A stretch of 64,000 nt of DNA from Phocoena phocoena (GCF_963924675.1 NC_089238.1:47944879-48008878), one strand, 5' to 3'. Shown: positions 24,602 through 36,649, numbered from the stretch's first letter. The notes: a model not told the origin generated them from the letters alone. A program made the numbers and translations.

Positions 24602-24797
24602 TGGGGGTGGGTGGAGGAAGAGGCCCATATGCCAGATTACCTCATTGGTACTGACCAGAAAATTCCAGAGTGGCTGATTAAGATTACGTTCCTGGGGAAG
24701 GTCAAAACTGCAATTAGGTCACGTATTAAATCTAGGTTTCGTTCCGTGGGCTTTAGCATGAGTGATGCCATTTTGGGCCTGTGGTTTTTTCTTAACA
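24289..24797 (-). mobile_element. Solo LTR of an endogenous retrovirus-like element
   Basis: Read on the minus strand it starts TGTTAAG and ends TTTTAACA, the TG...CA ends expected of an LTR. A polyadenylation-like AATAAAG lies about 60 bp before its end (plus-strand 'ggctttattcaa', near 24,330-24,345). No internal retroviral sequence is attached on either side, so it is a solo LTR. A (TG)n microsatellite has grown inside it at 24,557-24,599. The exact family is not recognised. A 156-codon plus-strand frame across it is caused by the microsatellite. Confidence 0.6.
24557..24599. repeat. (TG)n microsatellite
   Basis: About 21 perfect TG units inside the LTR, long enough to be length-polymorphic. 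Confidence 0.98.
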
Positions 24798-24827
24798 AGG
24801 TTAACATTCGGGGCTCCAGAGATAGGT

Positions 24828-25005
24828 TGCCTGCAGTCAGATCTGACCTCCACCATTTACAAGTAGTGTGACCTTAGGCAGGTTACTTAACACTCAGTTC
24901 CTCACCTGTAAAATGGGCACTAAAAAAAAAGATCTAAGCCCATAGGCTGTTATGAGGATTGAATGATGTAATACCTACAAGGTGCATAGGATATTGTGAT
25001 GCATA
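24828..25005 (+). mobile_element. MIR SINE
   Basis: Clear sense MIR core: 'agtgtgaccttaggcaggtt', 'ctcacctgtaaaatgggcac', 'gctgttatgaggattgaatg'. The best-preserved MIR in the window. Confidence 0.85.
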
Positions 25006-25153
25006 GATTATGTCCACAAGGGCGAACTATGATTTTTCCTTTCTCTCTGCTCTGGTTGGGGTCCCCAACATCTACTTCCATTATTGGATTTCCTCCTTCA
25101 TAAAAATGTACTGCTTGGGAAATCCACCATATTTCAATGGCTTTGGGTATATA

Positions 25154-26002
25154 CAGTAGTTCCTCCCTTATCTGTGGTTTCACTTCTCATGGTTTCACTT
25201 ACCTGAGGTCAACTGCACTCCGAAAATATTAAATGTAAAGTTCCGGAAATTAACGATTCATAGGTTTTAAACTGTGCTTCATACTGAGTAGCATGATGCA
25301 ATCTTGTGCCATCTGGCTCCAACCCGCCTGTGAATCACTTTGTCCATCACATTCCTTAGTGCTAGTCACTTAGTACTCATCTTGGTTTTCAGATTGACTG
25401 TCAAAGTGTTGCAGTGCTTGTGTTCAAATAACCCTCATTTTACTTAATAATGGCCCCAAACTGCAAGAGGAGTGATGTTGACAATTTGGATATGCCAAAG
25501 AGAAGCCTTCAAGTGCTTCCTTTAAGTGAAAAGTTGAAAGTTCGGGACTTAATAAGGGAAGAAAAACAGTCTTGTGCTGAGGTTGCTGAGATGTATTGTA
25601 AGAATAAATCTTCTACCTCTAAGTTGTAAAGAAGAAAAAAGAAATTCATGCTAGCTTTGCTGTCATGCCTCAAACTGAAAAAGTTAACAGCCACAGTTAG
25701 TGGCAAGTACTTAGTTAAGATGGAAAAGGCATTACATTTGTACAATAAGATATTTTGAGAGAGCGCTAGAGAGAGACCACATTTATATAACTTTTATTAC
25801 TGTATATTGTTATAACTGTCCTATTTTATTATTAGTTATTGTTGCTAATCTCTTGCTGTGCCTAATTTATAAGTTAAACTTTATCATAGGTATGTATGTA
25901 TAGGAAAAAACATATTGTACACAGAGGGAGGTACTATCTATGGTTTCAGGCATCCACTGGGGGTCTTGGAACACAGTCCCCTGCAGATAAGGGGGACTAC
26001 TG
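25154..26002 (+). mobile_element. Tigger-family DNA transposon with intact ends
   Basis: An 849-bp pogo/Tigger element bounded by inverted ends CAGTAGTTCCTCCCTTATC and GATAAGGGGGACTACTG. TA precedes it (25,152-25,153) and TG, a decayed TA, follows. Its interior begins a transposase frame at 25,450, then the sequence joins directly to the 3' flank, so it is an internally deleted nonautonomous copy. It resembles the Tigger7/MER44 group, but the subfamily is not certain. Confidence 0.8.
25450..25772 (+). pseudogene. Tigger transposase N-terminal remnant
   Basis: From the ATG at 25,450 the first residues read MAPNCKRSDVDNLDMPKRSL, a decayed start of a pogo-type transposase. It continues into the helix-turn-helix (CENP-B-like) DNA-binding region with recognisable PLSEKLKV and YCKNKSS pieces. 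Frame changes and an early stop (for example TAA at 25,627) break it. The catalytic DDE part is absent, so it can bind at most and not cut. The 78-codon minus-strand frame at 25,509-25,745 is its shadow. Confidence 0.7.
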
Positions 26003-27259
26003 TGTTTTCTTTCTGTTCTTCTTTATAAACTCTCCCTTTGATAGGTTAACATCACACAGAGCACCTCTTCCCAGTGTAAAGACTGATAGAAATGTAAATA
26101 CTTCAGCTTTCTGAGGAGGGAAGGAGGCCACATATGGGAAGAGGAAATAGACTGCCTTCTGTGCTTTTTCCTTGCAGATAACCTCACCATCTTGAAACCT
26201 CAGAGAGCTCAGCAAGAGAATTTATGGCTTGGGGAAGTAGCCAGAGCATTTTGTACCATTTTTCAGCAGAGGAATCTTGGAAACAATGCACTATTTCTAG
26301 TAAATGCAGCCTTCTTCATGTGTAGGGGGCAGGGTTTGGAGAGTCCTGTGGAAACAAAGCATCATTTTCCTGGATGCAGAATGCTTCAGTCTGTTCTTTT
26401 CTCTAAACACATCCCATTTTCAATTTTCTATTTTATTACAACTATGTGCAGTTGTGTCTCTTGTGCTTATGTTCTCACTTTGCTCTGTTTGTTCCTGGTT
26501 TAGGGGAAGTCTGTGTCAAAGACGGAAGCGTGGGGACTCATGAGAGTCCTTCATGGGCAAATGGTAAAATTCCCAAGGTCCAAATACTAAATGCAAAACA
26601 GCACATGTTTTTTGTGCTCTAGGTTGACACACAAAATATATTCACATCTATATGTTTTTTTTTCTCATATGTTGATGGTTTTCAACTGAGAAATCAACCC
26701 TTTCCTCAAATCATGTGTCAATGACGGCAACAGGAATCGATACTGAGGATGAGGGATGTACACTGTAGTGCTGTCACAGGTAGTATTCTGGTCCGAAATA
26801 TGTTTTCTGGGTAGGTGTTTAGGCCGTGAGGATCTCAGTGCCATCACATGACTTTTAGCACAGGGCACACGAGAATCATATTTTCATAACGTTTCTGGAT
26901 TTAATGAAATAGTTTATGTTAGTCCCCCCAGATGAAGCAACAATTAGTACATTATCAGCTCCAGTTGGGACTCAAAAGATTAACGGTTTGAAATCCAGAA
27001 ACCAGCTCTTACTGACACTTGTTGGAGGCATTTTACCTGATGGGTGGCCAGAATCTCTATTCCATTTTATCACGGGTCATAAAATGGGCCTGAGTGCTCT
27101 ATATCTACAACATACAGTGGATGGAATGCACTGATGAAATAAAAATAGAATCTGACAATTCCATACTTTGGTGATAATCTCTGATTTAAACGCTTTGGTC
27201 AAATGTTTGTCAGAGCTAAGATGTATGTTTTCTGATTGCCCAGTGCATGGGAATGTGGG

Positions 27260-27264
<5 letters not shown>
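26003..27264. other. Unassigned sequence
   Basis: No named repeat or supported gene. A 103-codon frame at 26,192-26,503 and others near 26,900-27,130 lack recognisable domains. Confidence 0.4.

Positions 27265-27324
<60 letters not shown>
27265..27324. repeat. Compound (AC)n(TC)n microsatellite
   Basis: About 14 AC units followed by about 16 TC units, with one switch point near 27,293. Confidence 0.98.
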
Positions 27325-27326
<2 letters not shown>

Positions 27327-28390
27327 AACTATCTCTATCATTTTATTGCAGTTACTCCTTTGTTTTCATTTTACTGTCTTCCATTCAAAACTATGAAGAA
27401 GGAATAAATGTTCAAATATTAAAGAAGTATTCTGATAAATAAGAAAAGTAAGTGTTGATGTCATTTGCACAGATTTTTAATGACTACAAAATAATTTCAT
27501 CTTCATTCCTGTGAAGGATTGGGAATTGAGCCCCATATATAATGCAAGAAAAAGAGAGATGAAGACCTAAAACAGGACAACGAAATGTACAGGAACTCTA
27601 AAAAGCCCCACCAATTTTAATAGAGTTTTGAGTTTTAAAACGTGAGCCTGACATATTCAGTAGAAATAGAATTCTATTTGAATAGAATAGAATTGAAAGA
27701 GAATTGAATAACAAGTTAAAGATATTATTATTATGTAAATTAATAAGATAAGGTAACATAGTTTTAGAAGTGGTTTAATCTTTATTTGAAAGAACAAGTG
27801 TAGAATTTAGTAATTTTATTTTTTTCAAAATCAGATGCTCATTAGTGAGATAAAAGCAAGGGGAGAGAAACTCAGATAACCAAAAGAAATAAGATTATAC
27901 ACAGCCCTTAGGATGGGGCAACTTTTGACCAAAGCCAGATTCCCTGGGCGCCTCTGGCATACCTGCTGATGTGGACTCATTATCTGACAGATTAACAGTT
28001 ACCCATTTTACAGAGGCCAACTACTAGATGCAGCTAGGAGGCAAGAGAGCCTGTCGTCAAAGCAGCCCATTGTTCTGAGGTGCTAGGGAACAGGCAGAGC
28101 TAAGAGACAGAAAAATCTGGATCCAGGTTCTAGGTTTTGTCTTACAGACCAATGATTTGAAGAATCAGCTAAAGGAAATTTTATTATTTGAAAAACCCAT
28201 TTTGGAAAAATGACGTTCTGCGATTAACCCCATTCTAATGCTGCCCCTGGCTATTATGCTCTTTTAACAAGATGTAAAGGGCAAAAATGATGCAGCTCAG
28301 TTCCTCACATGTATGATCAGTTAGAACAGGTACCAAGTGCCATCCTCGCTGCAAGCAGGGCCAGAGTGGTATTGACTGCTGCATGTACTA
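27325..28390. other. Unassigned sequence
   Basis: AT-rich, with a local duplication of 'agaattgaa/agaattctatt' units near 27,668-27,710. No gene supported. Confidence 0.35.
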
Positions 28391-28394
28391 ACCC

Positions 28395-28670
28395 TAACCC
28401 TCCAGCATCCTTCCTATAAGGATGCTTGGGGTATAGTGGGCCTACCCATTTAATCCTGGATAATTTCCCCATGTCAAGAACCATAAGTTAATTACATTTT
28501 AAAAGTCTCTTTTGCCATGTATGGTAACATATTGGTAGGTTCTGGGGATCTGGACATAGACATCCTTGGGAGGGCATTATTCAGTTTACCACATCTATTT
28601 TCAGCTGGCTTGAATTGGGATTTTGTCACTTTCATCCTGGAGAATCCTAATTAAGACACAATGATTCTGC
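28395..28670 (-). mobile_element. Probable MaLR/MLT1-like LTR fragment, antisense
   Basis: 'taatcctggataatttcccc', 'cttttgccatgtatggtaac' and 'ggcattattcagtttaccac' resemble the reverse complement of an old mammalian apparent LTR retrotransposon. A sense counterpart is at 40,105-40,255. Confidence 0.5.
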
Positions 28671-30045
28671 TTTTTTATTTACCTTAGAAGTCAACTACCT
28701 GTTATTAATATATACTTCTGCATTTAGTGCATATTATAAATTCAAAGAAGCAGAGATATTTATAAGAAATCACAATAGAATGTGAATTACTAGTATTTTA
28801 ATCCTCACTAGAGCAAATTACATACTTGCTTTCAGGCTTATTCATTTATAGTATTCAGATAATAACTCCTGATTTGCCTGATTCACAAGGTTATTGTGAA
28901 AATTTAATGAGATTTAAAATAACCCACGAATTTCATGCTGCATGCATATAGAAATTACTGTTGTTTCGTCTCATATATGTGTCAACCTTTAGGGTAAGTC
29001 ATTCACTCAATAATACTGACTGTAGTTTTTGACCATTTGTCTTGCTATAATTGCTTTTGCGTCTTCCTCCAGGCTAATGAAAGAAAAAAAAAAGATATGC
29101 AGGTCCCCTCTGCTTGAATAAGGCAGAGAATAGGCAATTTCTTTTTTCCCTCTGCTTCAAAATCCATTGGGGAAAAAGAAAGCAAAACAAGAAAAAAGGG
29201 AGGAAAAAAACCTACCTTTTATGGAAGCAAGGAAATGATCACACTCCAACACACCAAAATGGGAAGAAGATGTGTTAAGTATTGTGAAATAATGCTTAGA
29301 GATAAGTGAGGATAAGAGAAACCAAACATACCTTTTCAGATATGAGGGAAGTTAAAGATTCTTCTGGTAGCCTGTGACTGAGTCCAAGATAAATCTTTTC
29401 TGTTTAGTTCAGAGAGATGGGATACATGAATGTGAACCGGCAACACCTCAGAATGGCAGAGGAGATACTGATGAAGGGAAAACTGTGCTGCAGCTCTTTT
29501 GTGTTTGTTTTTTTTTAAATATACAACTTAGCTTACAGTCTAAGGTGGGGGGATGTTGATGCTTCACCTAAAGAAGGTGGGAAGGTAAATAACAGTTGCT
29601 AGGTCAAAAATTAATATAAACACATTTGCTGTGACCACACTGACATCATGGATACTGAAACTGAAGGGGGATGTTCAGAAAAACAGAAGAAATCACAGAT
29701 TTGATGAGAGTGTGTTTGAAGTATCATACCCAAATCTGTTACAGATGCCTCCATGAGATACATGGATGAGAAATGGTCTGCTGAGGACCAGTCAGAAAAT
29801 AACCAGTATGAGATATGAGCACAATCACCCCACCACCAGTCAAAAGGGAAAAGGAGTTAAAGTATAGGGGAAAAAAGAATATAGATCATAAAGAAAAATT
29901 GCCCAGAGGAGGAGAGGTTACCAGGATAATTTATATAATCAAAATCTCCCTAAACAAATTCCTTAAAGAAAAGATAAAATATTTTAAATTACATGACAAA
30001 AGGAGAAAATAGACTGAGGAAAAAAATTAAGATATTGCAGAGATG
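28671..30045. other. Unassigned sequence
   Basis: A-rich stretches near 29,080-29,210. Frames of 61-65 codons at 29,374 and 29,815 lack domains. A weak MIR-like signal around 28,850-28,920 was not firm enough to call. Confidence 0.35.
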
Positions 30046-30048
30046 AAA

Positions 30049-30089
30049 TCTATATCTACCTAACTATATCTATATCTATATCTATATAG
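30049..30089. repeat. (CTATAT)n tandem repeat
   Basis: Imperfect 6-bp units based on TCTATA, about 6-7 copies. Confidence 0.9.
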
Positions 30090-30099
30090 TCAACCTAAA

Positions 30100-30800
30100 T
30101 AAGGAGGTAAACAGAGGCAAGCTTGAATTACCAGAATTTTATTTTATTTGGGAATAGCAGAGGAATTGCATTTTAGCAGATGCAAACTGTAGCAAGCTAC
30201 AGGTTAGTCTGCTGAGGGTTCAGATTGGGCTGTATTTGGGGTGGGCTTGGAGTACAAAGAGGGGAAAGTCCAGTCATAGTCTAAGCGGTAAGTTCATTGG
30301 CTTGAGGATGGGGAGAGATCCTTGGTGGGTGTTTATGGGTCAGGAGGTAAGTTTTGGTCTTCTGTAGATCAGGCGTTTATGGGAACTCAGTCTCTTAGTT
30401 CCTTTTTTTTTTGGCTGTGTTGGGTCTTCATTGCTGCGCACGGGCTTTCTCTAGTTGCAGTGAGCGGGGGCTACTCTTCATTGCGGTGCGCGGGCTTCTC
30501 ATTGCTGTGGCTTCCTCTTGTTGCGGAGCACAGGCTCCAGGCGCGAGGGCTTTAGTAGTTGCAGCACGTGGGCCATAGAGCACGCAGGCTTCAGTAGTTG
30601 TGGCTTGCAGGCTCTAGACTGCAGGCTAAGTAATGGTGGCGCACGGGCTTAGTTGCTCCACAGTATGTGGGATCTTCCCAGACCAGGGATTGGACCCGTG
30701 TCCCCCGCATTGGCAGGTAGATTCCTAACCATTGTGTCACCAGGGAAGTCCAGTCTCTTAGTTTTTACATTTTGTTTTCTTGAGGGCCCATTGTGAGATT
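30100..30800 (-). mobile_element. LTR-like element, antisense, split by a SINE
   Basis: Minus-strand reading shows an AATAAAATAAAA polyadenylation-like motif (plus-strand 'ttttattttatttgggaa' at about 30,137-30,155) followed by a short A/G-rich end, which fits the R/U5 part of an LTR. No coding part is seen. A CHR SINE is inserted at 30,401-30,750. Boundaries and family are uncertain. Confidence 0.4.
30401..30750 (-). mobile_element. CHR-family SINE, full-length older type
   Basis: The longest SINE copy here: it holds 'ggctgtgttgggtcttcatt', 'gcgggggctactcttcattg', several 'cttcagtagttgtggc'-type repeats and the head 'caccagggaagtcc'. Perfect 13-bp duplication CAGTCTCTTAGTT at 30,388-30,400 and 30,751-30,763. 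Confidence 0.96.
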
Positions 30801-31665
30801 CTCCTTTCCATGTCCTCTAATTCCTTTTTATATTGAAATCCTTTCACAGTAGCATATACATATAAAATATATTCCAAATTAATTCTGAAGTATAAAATTG
30901 AACAGTTTTTTCTTTTTTTCCCTCTGATCTAAGATCTTGAATTGGTCTTGTGAAAAGGTACAGCTTGTCCCAGGAAAAAAAGTTAATGTCAACTTTAATT
31001 GGTATTTCTAAAAAATGTAGGGTTTATTATTATTCAGGTAAAATGAGGCAAACAGATCAGGAGGCAATTGCCATTGAATAAACAGTTTGTTCCTCATAGT
31101 TCCCAAGAGGAAGGACACATCCTGCCACACAGGACCACACAGGGAAGCACCAGGGCCCATCAGGAGGCAGAGGGAACAGAGAGAAAATGTGGGCACGAGC
31201 CTTTATCTAGGTTTCTGTGGGAGGGAATGGGTCAGGCAGGATAAGCAAGTTTAGGATCGTTTATTTTAAATAACTTCAGTAGGCTCTGGGGTGGAGGGCT
31301 GCTCCTAGCTGTCTGTAAGCTGGAGTTGTCTGTAACCTGGTCTTGGGGTGATTAGGGCCGGGGAATACTGGAGCCAGTGTGAGTGCCTTGTGAGAGCTAG
31401 ATAAAGGAGGGGGATGGGCTTTGGAATGGTTGGTTTGCATATGAAAGGCACACATTTGGTGGAGTTGTTGCTATCTCTAGGAATTAGTAAATCCCAGAGG
31501 AATGTCTCTGTCAGTGTAGGCAAGGCCCCAGATATCAAAGTACCAGGAAATACAGAAAACAAAAACCGTGATTAATATAAGTTGCAGTAGGAGGGCTCTT
31601 AAAAGACAATGAATTGCAATTCTAAGGAATGGTTTGCCATGCTGTGCCAAAGTTGTCATTTATTG
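30801..31665. other. Unassigned, possibly LTR-derived sequence
   Basis: About 31,020-31,420 is GC-richer than its surroundings, with 'ggtttctgtgggagggaatg' and 'ctgcacacc'-like motifs suggestive of an old LTR. I cannot define ends or a family. An 85-codon minus frame (31,305-31,562) has no domain. Confidence 0.3.
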
Positions 31666-33043
31666 TGTACATGATGTAATATTTATTTAATTAAAACCTA
31701 ATTAAGTTACATTATTTATTAGATCATTGAGTTACAGGGGAATATACTTTTGACAGTTTCGTGTGGTAGTGTTCAGAAAGAAGTTTGTTTTCCTTAAAAT
31801 TAAGTATTCTATGAATGCTCTATTGAAAATTTTATATTTTCAGGACAGAATGTTGGTGATGCCTCCTGAATTTGTATTTCACACTATGTAAATTAACACC
31901 TGAACAAAGAAGTAAGACTAATACATTTTAATAACGAAAAAACACTAAAAGAAATACATGGATGGTTACATTTCATGCATATGCCCACAGAGACTCCAGG
32001 CTCATAAGAGTTTGCATGTAATTGGAACCTGGGAGGTGTGAAAATCTAGATAAAAAGGAATTTAGGATTCCAGACAAAAAGGTAAAAGACAAAGGGAAGG
32101 ACCGTTTATTAAGTCAGTGGGAGAACTTTTCATCCAGACTCATTAACATAACAACTAAACTTACTCTGAAACAGGTTTTTTCTTTTGTTAAAATAAATAC
32201 CGCCATTGGAATTGAGAATCTTGGAACTGGTCAGATGCAGTGGTAGAAAAAGGATGAGAAGCAAAACTAATTTATTTTGCAGAAATTGTTGGTCAGTTTA
32301 TAGCACTTTGTAGACCATAGAAGTATGAGGTAACTATTCAATAAGTTATCGTTCAGATACTTGTCAACAGAATAAAATAAAAAACTTCTGGTACTGTTCA
32401 GCAGGGGGCAAGTGTTATTTTAAAATAGATATCAGTGACTTAAAGGAAGGCATTGGAAATGTGTCTCATTAAAATCACAAATGGCATCGTGTTGGATGTG
32501 AGGACATACAGTCTGTAGCACAGAAATAAGATTCAAAATTTACTTTTTAAATTGGAGAAATGAAATGAGCTGTCAAAATAGAATGAAACTGAGGAGGGAC
32601 ACAGTTGGCTCATTGACTGTGCACTTCCATCATTAAAGTTTCTCATCTGAAAAACAGACATAAAAGCTGTAAACAGACAAAGGACAAAATCCCTGGTCAC
32701 AACATTGTTACCGGCAGCATGAAAATGTTTGATATAAAGTCTGTACATGCTTGACTTACTTCTAAATGCCATGTGCATGAAATTCTTTTAAAACTCCACA
32801 GTTAAGTTTCAACTATTTAAGTTTTGTTGAGGATAAAAATCTCTATATTTTCAACAACTTTACAAAGCTTTTTAGATAATTAGCAGTTGTTACTTTTAAG
32901 AAGTAAAAGTACATTTACTGTGCATTTGTTTTAGAGAAGGAAAGAAAAGATACTTCACGTCTAAATTATTTGATAGCAAACGCTTGCTTTTTCGTGTATT
33001 GAAGTGCACTCTGTATTTACTTTGATGAGATCTCAATTCCATC
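31666..33043. other. Unassigned AT-rich sequence
   Basis: No supported gene or named repeat. Frames of 74-81 codons at 32,022 and 32,533 lack recognisable domains. Confidence 0.4.
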
Positions 33044-33045
33044 TA

Positions 33046-35419
33046 TAGGCATACCTCGGAGATGTTGCAGGTTTGGTTCTAGACCACTGCAATAAACCAA
33101 ATATCACAATAAAGCTAGTCTCACGAGTTATTTTGGTTTCGCAGTCCATATAAAAGTTATATTTACACTACACTGTAATCTCTTAAGCGTGCAGTAGCAT
33201 GATGTCTAAAAAAACCAATGTATATACCCTAATTAAAAACACTTTATTCCTAAAAAATGCTAAACAATATTTGAGCTTTCAGTGAGTCCTAATCTTTTTG
33301 CTGGTGGAGGCTCTTGTCTTGATGTTGATGGCTGCTGACTGACCAGGGAGATGGTTACTAAGTTTGGGGTGGCTTTGCAATTTCTTAAAATGAAACAGCG
33401 ATGAAGTTTGCCGCATTAAGTGACTCTTCCTTTCATGACTGATTTCTCTGTAGCGTGCGATGTTATCTGAGAGTATTTTATCCACGATAGCGCTTTATTT
33501 TTTCAAAATTGGGATCAATCCTCTCAAGCACTGCTGCTGTTTTATTAACTAAGTTCATGTAATACTCTAAATCCTTTGTTGTCATTTCAACAGTCTTCAC
33601 AGCATCTTCACCAGGAGTAGGATCCATCTCAAGAAACCACTTTCTTTGCTCATCCATAAGAAGCAACTCTTGATGCGTTCAAGTTTTATCATAAGATTGC
33701 AGCCATTCAGTCACATCCTCAGGCTCCACTTCTAATACTAGTTTTCTTGCTCTTTCCACCACATCTGCAGTTACTTCCTGCACTGAAATCTTGTACATCT
33801 CAAAGTCATCCATGAGGGTTGGACTTCTTCCAAACTCCTGTTAATGTTGATACTTTGACCACTTCCCATGAATCATGAATGCACTTAATGGCATCTAGAA
33901 TGATGAATTCCTTTCAGAAGGTTTTAAATTGACTTTGCCCAGATCCGTCAGAGGAATCACTATCTGTGGCAGCTATAGCCTTGCAAAATGTGTTTCTTAA
34001 ATAATGAGACTCGAAAGTCAAAATTACCCCATGATCCGCGGGCTACAGAATGGATGTAGTGTTAGCAGCCATGAAAACAACATTAATCTTATTGTCCATC
34101 TCCATCAGAGCTCTTGGGTGACCAGGTGCCTTGTTATTGAGCAGTAATATTTTGAAAGGAACCTTTTATTCCTGAGCAGTAGGTCTCAATGGGGGCCTTA
34201 AAATATTCAGTAAACCATTGTTGTTAACAGATGTGCTGCCACCTAGGCTTTGTTGTTCCATTTACAGAGCACAGGAAGAGTAGATTTAGCCTAAGTCTTA
34301 AGGGCTCTACGATTTTTGGAATGATAAATGAGTGTTGGCTTCAACTTCAAGTCACCAGCTGCATTGGCCCCTAACAAGAGAGTCAGCCCGTCCTTTGAAG
34401 CTTTGAAACCAAGCATTGACTTCTCTTCTCTAGCTATGAAAGTCTGTTCTTTAGTGTAGCTACCTTCATTAATGATCTTAGCTAGATCTTCTGGATAGCT
34501 TCCTGCAGCTTCTGTATCATCAGTTGCTGCTTCACTTTGTACTTTAATGTTATAGAGATGGCTTCTCTCCTTAAACCTCGTGAACCAACCTCTACTAGCT
34601 TCAGACATTTTTGCTGCAGCTTCCTCACCTCTCTCAGCCTTCATAGAATTGAAGAGAGTTAGGACCTACCTTGCTGTAGATTAGGCTCTGGCTTAAAATG
34701 TCGTGGTTGGTTTGATCTTCTGTCTGGACCACCAAAACTTTCTCCACATAGTCAATAAAGCTGTTTTGATTTCTTATCATTCATGTATTCACAGGAGTAG
34801 CACTTTTAATTTCCTTCAAGAACTTTTCCTTTGCATTCACAACTTGGCTAACTGTTTGGCTACAAGGGGCCTAGCTTCTGACCTGTATTGGCTTTTGACA
34901 CGCATTCCTCACTAAGCTTAATCATTTCTAGCTTTTGATTTAAAGTGAGATTTAAAGACATGTGACTCTTCCTTTCACTTGGTCACTTAGAAGTCACTGT
35001 AGGGTTATTAATTGGCCTGATTTCATGTTGTTGTGTTTCAGGGAATAGGGAGGCCTGAGGAGACGGAGAGAGACAAGGAATGGCTTGTCGGGGGAGCAGT
35101 CAGAACACACACAACATTTATGAGTTAGGTTTGCTGTCTTATATGGGCACAGCTCATGGTGCCCCCAAACAATTAGGATGGTGACATCAAAGATCTCTGA
35201 TCACAGGTCACCATAACAAATACAGTTATAATGAAAAAGTTTGAAATATTGAGAGAAGTACCAAAATGTGGCCCTGAGACATGAAGTGAGCAAATGATGT
35301 TGGGAAAATGCTGTTGACAGACTCGCTTGATGCAGGGTTGCCACAAACCTTCAGTTTGTAAAAAAAGCAATATCTGTGAAGTGCCATAAATCAAAGGGCA
35401 ATAAAATGAGGTATGCTTG
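33046..35419 (-). mobile_element. Tigger1 DNA transposon, nearly full length
   Basis: A 2,374-bp pogo-type transposon. The left end reads TAGGCATACCTCGGAG; the right end is its inverted partner, CATACCTC-type, ending GAGGTATGCTTG. TA flanks both sides (33,044-33,045 and 35,420-35,421). The length is close to the roughly 2.4-kb family consensus. The transposase lies on the minus strand and is broken by stops, frameshifts and deletions. This is a cut-and-paste element that was active early in mammalian evolution, so immobility is expected. Confidence 0.93.
33285..34997 (-). pseudogene. Tigger1 transposase pseudogene
   Basis: Reading on the minus strand, the N terminus sits near 34,997, where the expected ATG is GTG and codon 5 is a stop. 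An open block at 34,291-34,644 carries the end of the DNA-binding domain ([15 protein letters not shown]) and the start of the DDE nuclease domain ([20 protein letters not shown]). A second block at 33,478-33,666 holds the C-terminal region ([14 protein letters not shown]). Between TKEQ and TFIAREE about 17 codons are missing in frame (about 34,440-34,445). In the family consensus this stretch includes the DET motif with the first catalytic aspartate. The protein would be inert even without the frameshifts. Confidence 0.88.
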
Positions 35420-35421
35420 TA

Positions 35422-35659
35422 TTTATACTGAAACCCAATCAATAAACTAATGTATGCAGGAACATTGGGAATGTTCTTCAGAAGGAAATTGATAGAATAT
35501 AAGTGTATGCCACATTGGGCAGAACGTATATTTCCATGTACGTTTTAACCGCGGGTCTTAATGATCATTTATGTTGCTTAAGCAACTTCCAAAGATTATC
35601 TCACTTGCTCATTATAGAACTTAAGTAAGGATGACAAGGTAGATACTAATGTTTGCTTA
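35422..35659. other. Unassigned sequence
   Basis: Short interval between Tigger1 and an L1 fragment; nothing recognised. Confidence 0.4.
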
Positions 35660-35661
35660 AA

Positions 35662-36508
35662 AAAGAGAAATTTGTCTTCTCTGTCTGAGTTATTTCACTT
35701 GGCATGTGACCCTCTAGATCCATCCATGTTGTTGCAAATGGCAAGATTTCTCCTTCTTCTTTTTAATGACTGAGTAGTATTCCATTGTATGTACAGACCA
35801 CATGTTCTTTATCTATCTCTGCTGAGGGACATTTAGGTTGCTTCCATATCTTGGCTATTGTAAATAATGCTGTGATGAACATAGGGGGACTTATATCTCT
35901 TTGAACTAGGATTTTCATTTTCTTCAGATCGATACCCAGGTGTGGAATTGCTGGATCTTATGGCAGTTCTATTTTTAATTTTTTGAGGACCCTCCATGCT
36001 GTTGTCTATAGTGGCTGTACCAGTCTACATTCCCAGCATGTGTGAGGGTTCCTTTTTCTCCACAATCTCACCACAATTTGTTATTTGTTGTCTTTCTGAT
36101 GATAGTCATTCTGACAGGTGTGAGGTGATATCTCACTGTGGGTTTTTTTGTGTGTGTTTTCTTTTTATTTTTGGCTGCATTGGGTCTCCATTGCTGTGCA
36201 CAGGTTTTCTCTAGTTGTGGCGAGCGGGGGCTACTCTTGGTTGCAGTGCTCAGGCTTCTCATCGCGGTGGCTTCTCTTATTGTGGAGCATGGGCTCTGGG
36301 AGCTCGGGCTTCAGTAGTTGTGGCTGGCGGGCCCTAGAGCGCAGGCTCAGTAGTTGTGGTGCACAGGCTTAGTTGCTCCATGGCATGTGGGATCTTCCTG
36401 GACCAGGACTCAACCCGTGTCCCCTACACTGGCAGGCAGATTCTTAACCACGATGCCACCAGGGAAGCCTCTCATTGTGGTTTTGATTTGCATTTCCCTG
36501 ATAATTAG
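35662..36508 (-). mobile_element. L1 fragment, antisense, without its tail
   Basis: Starts at 'tctctgtctgagttatttc' and runs to 'gatttgcatttccctgataa'. It therefore lacks the terminal 3'UTR and A tail, so the left side was lost by deletion or rearrangement. A CHR SINE is inserted at 36,145-36,469. Confidence 0.85.
36145..36469 (-). mobile_element. CHR-family SINE, long older type
   Basis: Reverse copy with 'ggctgcattgggtctccatt', 'gcgggggctactcttggttg' and the head 'ccaccagggaagcc'. Target-site duplication TCTCACTGTGGGTTT (from 36,131) against TCTCATTGTGGTTTT (from 36,470), within the L1. Confidence 0.95.
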
Positions 36509-36649
36509 TAAGCCATGTGGTGGTACTCACAGAAAGATGTCTGTAAGAACACTCGCCAAAAACATTGATAGTGATGAGGCAATAAAATTTATATTTTAAA
36601 GCAGGACAAGAAAAAGAGTTAAACATAACATTCTCTCTCTGTGTCTTTG

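Noticed and set aside
24401..24871. 156-codon plus-strand frame
   Set aside because: It runs through the (TG)n microsatellite and an LTR; the VCVCVC run is microsatellite-encoded.
28388..28403. CTAACCCTAACCCT, telomere-like
   Set aside because: Only two units; too short for an interstitial telomeric block.
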